Source of the DNA: Opitutaceae bacterium
GTDB taxonomy: Bacteria; Verrucomicrobiota; Verrucomicrobiia; Opitutales; Opitutaceae
DNA: 10,668 nt
Direction of reading: 5' to 3'
Assembly (NCBI GenBank): GCA_005786775.1
Contig: SYDD01000197.1
Coordinates: 1 to 10,668, forward strand
Each line of letters starts with the position of its first letter. The first letter of the stretch is position 1. This document shows positions 8,029 to 10,668 of this stretch, piece by piece. The notes under the pieces were generated by a model. That model ran no database searches, was not told where the DNA came from, and was given only the letters and a program-made list of their open reading frames with translations. Position numbers and translations under genes: made by a program.

Positions 8029-8142
8029 GGGGTCTTCCGACGCCTTCGCCGGAGTGATTAACCAAGGGAACGTGTTAGGCGCGCCCGTAGATGCACTCTG
8101 CCCCCTAAATCCACTCGCCCGCCGCCCCCGAGGCGTGGCATC

Positions 8143-8146
8143 AGGA
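8143..8146 (+). promoter_or_regulatory. Candidate ribosome binding site for the esterase
   Basis: AGGA lies 10 bases before ATG 8157 and 4 bases before an in-frame GTG at 8151. The spacing allows either start, with the ATG slightly preferred. It is one of the few Shine-Dalgarno-like sequences in the window. Confidence 0.4.
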
Positions 8147-8156
8147 CGGGGTGCTC

Positions 8157-8918
8157 ATGCTCGCGGCGCGCGAATTCGGAGGGGCGGGCAAGCCCCCGCT
8201 GGTGCTGCTGCACGGCCTGCTCGGCTCCTCCCGTAACTGGCTCACCGCGGGGGCGGCACTGGCGGAACACCACGAGGTGGTGGCCCTTGACGCCCGCAAC
8301 CACGGCCGCTCGCCCCACGACCCCGAGATGTCCTATCCCGCGATGGCGGCCGATCTGCTGCACTGGATGGATACCCGTGGCTGGGCTCGGGTCTCGCTCC
8401 TCGGGCATAGTATGGGAGGCAAGGTTGCGATGCTAGCCGCCTGCCGTCACCCGGAGCGCTTTGCCGCCCTGACCTTGGTCGATATCGCCCCGCGGGCTTA
8501 TTTTTGGGCGGGGCACCGGGCGAACTTCGCGGCCCTGCAGAAACTCGACCTCCGCGACCTGCGTTCCCGCGCCGAAGCCGAACTTCGGCTTGAGGGCCAG
8601 GTCCCAGACGCCTTCCTGCGGAAATTCCTCCTCACGAACCTCGAAGCGAGGCCGGAGGGCGGCTGGCGCTGGGCGGTAAACCTGCCGGTCCTCGCGGCCG
8701 CGGTTCCCGCGCTGGAGGCCAACCCCCTTGTCCCGGACGATCGTTACCCGGGCCCCGTGCGCGTGATCGTCGGGGGCCGCTCCGCGTACGTGCAGCCGGA
8801 GGACCACCCGGTCCTGCGGACCCATTTCCCGGCGGTGGAGCTCTTCACCCTGAAGGAGAGCGGCCACAACCCGCACCTCGACGACCGGGCCGGCTTCGTG
8901 GCGGCGGTCTCGCGGTGA
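8157..8918 (+). CDS. Alpha/beta-fold hydrolase, YbfF/ABHD11-type esterase
   Basis: 253 residues from ATG 8157; GTG 8151 would add two. This is a cytoplasmic alpha/beta hydrolase with no signal peptide. The oxyanion-hole segment is LLHGLLGSSRNW (17-28). DARNHGRS (45-52) and SYPAMAADL (59-67) closely echo the VRNHGLSP and NYPAMAQDL stretches of E. coli YbfF as I recall them. The nucleophile is S85 in GHSMGG, the likely acid is D109 in LVDIAP, and the base is H237 in SGHNPHL. The acid after strand 6 and GGRSAYV at the position that more often carries the acid are both features of this subfamily, and the S-to-D spacing of 24 equals that of YbfF. It probably hydrolyses short-chain acyl or thioester substrates; the physiological substrate is unknown. 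It is followed after 73 bases by the GMC oxidoreductase gene on the same strand, so a shared transcript is possible. Confidence 0.93.
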   Translation: MLAAREFGGAGKPPLVLLHGLLGSSRNWLTAGAALAEHHEVVALDARNHGRSPHDPEMSYPAMAADLLHWMDTRGWARVSLLGHSMGGKVAMLAACRHPERFAALTLVDIAPRAYFWAGHRANFAALQKLDLRDLRSRAEAELRLEGQVPDAFLRKFLLTNLEARPEGGWRWAVNLPVLAAAVPALEANPLVPDDRYPGPVRVIVGGRSAYVQPEDHPVLRTHFPAVELFTLKESGHNPHLDDRAGFVAAVSR

Positions 8919-8991
8919 GGCGACGCTTGCGCCGCCGGGTTTGCCTTGCCTTGCGCGTTCGGCCGCGTCTGCTGCCGGGACCTCCTTCGCG

Positions 8992-10668
8992 ATGCCCGTC
9001 GTCACCCCTTCGCAGACGCAGCCCGAGTATGATGTGATCGTCGTCGGTTCCGGCGCGGCCGGTGGCCAGACGGCCTACACCTGCGCCCTCGAGGGGGCGA
9101 AGGTGCTGATGCTGGAGGCGGGGCGCGATTACGACCCGGCCCGCGAGACGCCGATGTTCCAGGTCAACAGCCAAGCGCCGCTGCGCGGGGCCAGCACGCC
9201 CGATAAGCCATTCGGCTTCTACGATGCGACGATCGACGGGGGCTGGCAGGTGCCGGGCGAGCCGTACACCAGCGCCTCGGATGACCCCGCGCGGCAATTC
9301 TGGTGGTGGCGGGCCCGGATGATGGGCGGCCGCACCAACCACTGGGGCCGCATCTCGCTGCGCAACGGGCCCTACGATTTCAAGCCGCGCACCCGCGATG
9401 GCCTCGGTTTCGACTGGCCGCTGTCCTACGCGGACGTGGCGCCCTACTACGACAAGGTCGAAATGTTGATCGGGGTTTATGGGGATAATAACGGCCTCGA
9501 GAATACCCCCGATTCCCCGGCGGGCGTCCTGCAGCCGCCGCCGATCCTCCGGGCCGGCGAGCAGTACGCGCGCGCCAAGGGCAAGGCCCTCGGCCTGCCG
9601 GTGATCCCGATCCACCGGGCCGTCCTGACGCAGCGGCAGGATGCGGACGTCCTCCCGGCGAAGATCCATCCGGGCAACCCCCGCGCCCAGCGGTTGCTCG
9701 CGGACTCGATGCGCCAGCGCGCCGCTTGCTTCTGGGCTACCCCGTGCGGGCGGGGCTGCTCCATCCGCGCCAATTACCAGTCGACCACGGTCCATCTGCC
9801 GCCGGCGCTGGCCAGCGGCAACCTCGATATCGTTTCGAATGCGATGGCGCGCGAGGTGACCGTCGATGCCGCCGGCAAGGCGACGGGAGTGCTGTTCATC
9901 GACCGGACCACCGGAAAGGAGCAGCGGGTGAAGGGCCGCGTGGTCGTGCTGGCGGCCAGCTCCGCGGAGTCCGTCCGCATCCTCCTCAACTCCCGTTCCC
10001 CGCGCTTCCCGCAGGGGCTGGCCAACTCGAGCGGCCTGGTGGGCAAGTACATCATGGATACGGTGGGCGCGGGTTTAGCTGGCCAGATTCCCGCGCTAGA
10101 GAACCTCCCGCGGCACAACGAGGACGGCGCCGGCGGCAACCACGCCTACGTTCCGTGGTGGCTCTACCAGGAACAGCTCGCGGGGAAGCTGGGCTTCGCC
10201 CGGGGGTACCACATCGAGTTCGGCAGCGGGCGGCAGATGCCGGCGCTCCACACGGTGGCCGGGCTCGAGGCTTTCACCCGCGGCAGCTTCGGCCGGAAGT
10301 TCAAGGAGGATGCGCGCCGTTTCTACGGGTCCTTCATCGGCTTCGCCGGCCGTGGGGAGATGATCCCCAACGAGGACTCGTTTTGCGACCTCGACCCGGT
10401 GGTGCGCGACAAGTGGGGCATCCCTGTCCTGCGTTTCCACTGGAAGTGGTCCGAGCACGAGATCCGTCAGGCCGCGCACATGCAGCGCACCTTCGCCGAC
10501 TGGATCTCGGCGCTGGGCGGCAAGGTTCGCGGCACCCCCGAGATGGACGGCGCCAAGGCGATCGAGCCAGGCGGGAAAATTATCCATGAGGTCGGTGGCA
10601 CCATCATGGGTGCGGACGCCCGGCGCTCCGTGACCAACCAGTGGTGTCAGACCTGGGACGTGCGCAAC
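8992..10668 (+). CDS. GMC-family FAD-dependent oxidoreductase (partial, 3' end outside window)
   Basis: The frame is open from ATG 8992 to the last base, giving 559 residues. FAD-binding motif YDVIVVGSGAAGG (13-25) with the ribose-binding E42 in MLEAG; then the GMC signature region MMGGRTNHWGR, a second FAD-domain segment VVVLAASSAESVRILLNS, and, near the cut end, IHEVGGTIMG with H532 plus TNQWCQTWDVRN. The usual end of the family (DGAPF ... NPT, with the second catalytic His/Asn) must lie just downstream, so only a few dozen residues are missing. It resembles the gluconate-2-dehydrogenase/glucoside-3-dehydrogenase branch, whose members oxidise sugars and pass electrons to a cytochrome or small partner subunit. 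C246, C252 and C256 form a cysteine cluster. There is no signal peptide. If exported it would need a Tat-bearing partner, often the subunit 3 protein, which is not upstream and may follow. The substrate is inferred only from family. Confidence 0.93.
   Translation, partial: MPVVTPSQTQPEYDVIVVGSGAAGGQTAYTCALEGAKVLMLEAGRDYDPARETPMFQVNSQAPLRGASTPDKPFGFYDATIDGGWQVPGEPYTSASDDPARQFWWWRARMMGGRTNHWGRISLRNGPYDFKPRTRDGLGFDWPLSYADVAPYYDKVEMLIGVYGDNNGLENTPDSPAGVLQPPPILRAGEQYARAKGKALGLPVIPIHRAVLTQRQDADVLPAKIHPGNPRAQRLLADSMRQRAACFWATPCGRGCSIRANYQSTTVHLPPALASGNLDIVSNAMAREVTVDAAGKATGVLFIDRTTGKEQRVKGRVVVLAASSAESVRILLNSRSPRFPQGLANSSGLVGKYIMDTVGAGLAGQIPALENLPRHNEDGAGGNHAYVPWWLYQEQLAGKLGFARGYHIEFGSGRQMPALHTVAGLEAFTRGSFGRKFKEDARRFYGSFIGFAGRGEMIPNEDSFCDLDPVVRDKWGIPVLRFHWKWSEHEIRQAAHMQRTFADWISALGGKVRGTPEMDGAKAIEPGGKIIHEVGGTIMGADARRSVTNQWCQTWDVRN

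Noticed and set aside
8058..8408. A 116-residue minus-strand frame ending 55 bases before the minus-strand T-tract terminator
   Set aside because: The position is tempting, but most of the frame is antisense to the catalytic core of the esterase, and the product is low-complexity with no recognisable motif. I keep the terminator orientation as a finding without the gene.
9726..10589. A 287-residue plus-strand frame inside the GMC gene
   Set aside because: It overlaps the GMC reading frame, which runs unbroken from 8992 to the window end with all family motifs.

Overview
The window is GC-rich (guanine/cytosine in most third codon positions, many long antisense shadow frames) and holds eight protein genes, two of them cut by the window ends. 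The gene set points to a Verrucomicrobiota bacterium, most likely Opitutales-like: a PEP-CTERM exported protein, a twin-arginine-exported Gfo/Idh/MocA oxidoreductase, a DUF1080-type secreted protein, a GMC flavoprotein dehydrogenase, and mostly absent Shine-Dalgarno sequences. The taxonomic call is inference from gene families; no rRNA or marker gene is present.

Layout. (1) 1-1619, plus: the 3' end of an NtrB-like sensor kinase, overlapping by ATGA with a complete NtrC-type response regulator (receiver, AAA+, Fis helix-turn-helix). Its AAA+ domain has lost the GAFTGA sigma54-contact loop. (2) 1644-5046, minus, convergent with the regulator: a signal-peptide-bearing DUF1080-like protein followed 31 bases later by an 865-residue Ski2-like DEAD/DEAH helicase with a DUF3516-type C-terminus. 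(3) 5047-5149: a divergent intergenic region. (4) 5150-6448, plus: a NarL/FixJ-type receiver whose protein stops where a LuxR helix-turn-helix would begin, then a PEP-CTERM protein, followed by two hairpins. (5) 6602-7948, plus: a Tat-exported Gfo/Idh/MocA oxidoreductase. (6) 7966-8003: a very strong hairpin whose T-tract lies on the minus strand. (7) 8157-10668, plus: a YbfF/ABHD11-type esterase and the first 559 residues of a GMC oxidoreductase.

How they may work together. The first two genes form a two-component pair. DUF1080, Gfo/Idh/MocA and GMC proteins recur together in carbohydrate-degrading Verrucomicrobiota, Planctomycetota and Bacteroidota, where some take part in 3-keto-sugar chemistry, so a glycoside oxidation theme is possible. 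The three genes here are not one operon, so the link is inference. No rRNA, tRNA, CRISPR array, insertion sequence or phage gene was seen. The most unusual points are the degenerate GAFTGA loop, the 'wrong-strand' terminator and the receiver-only regulator. I found no convincing wholly new multi-gene system.
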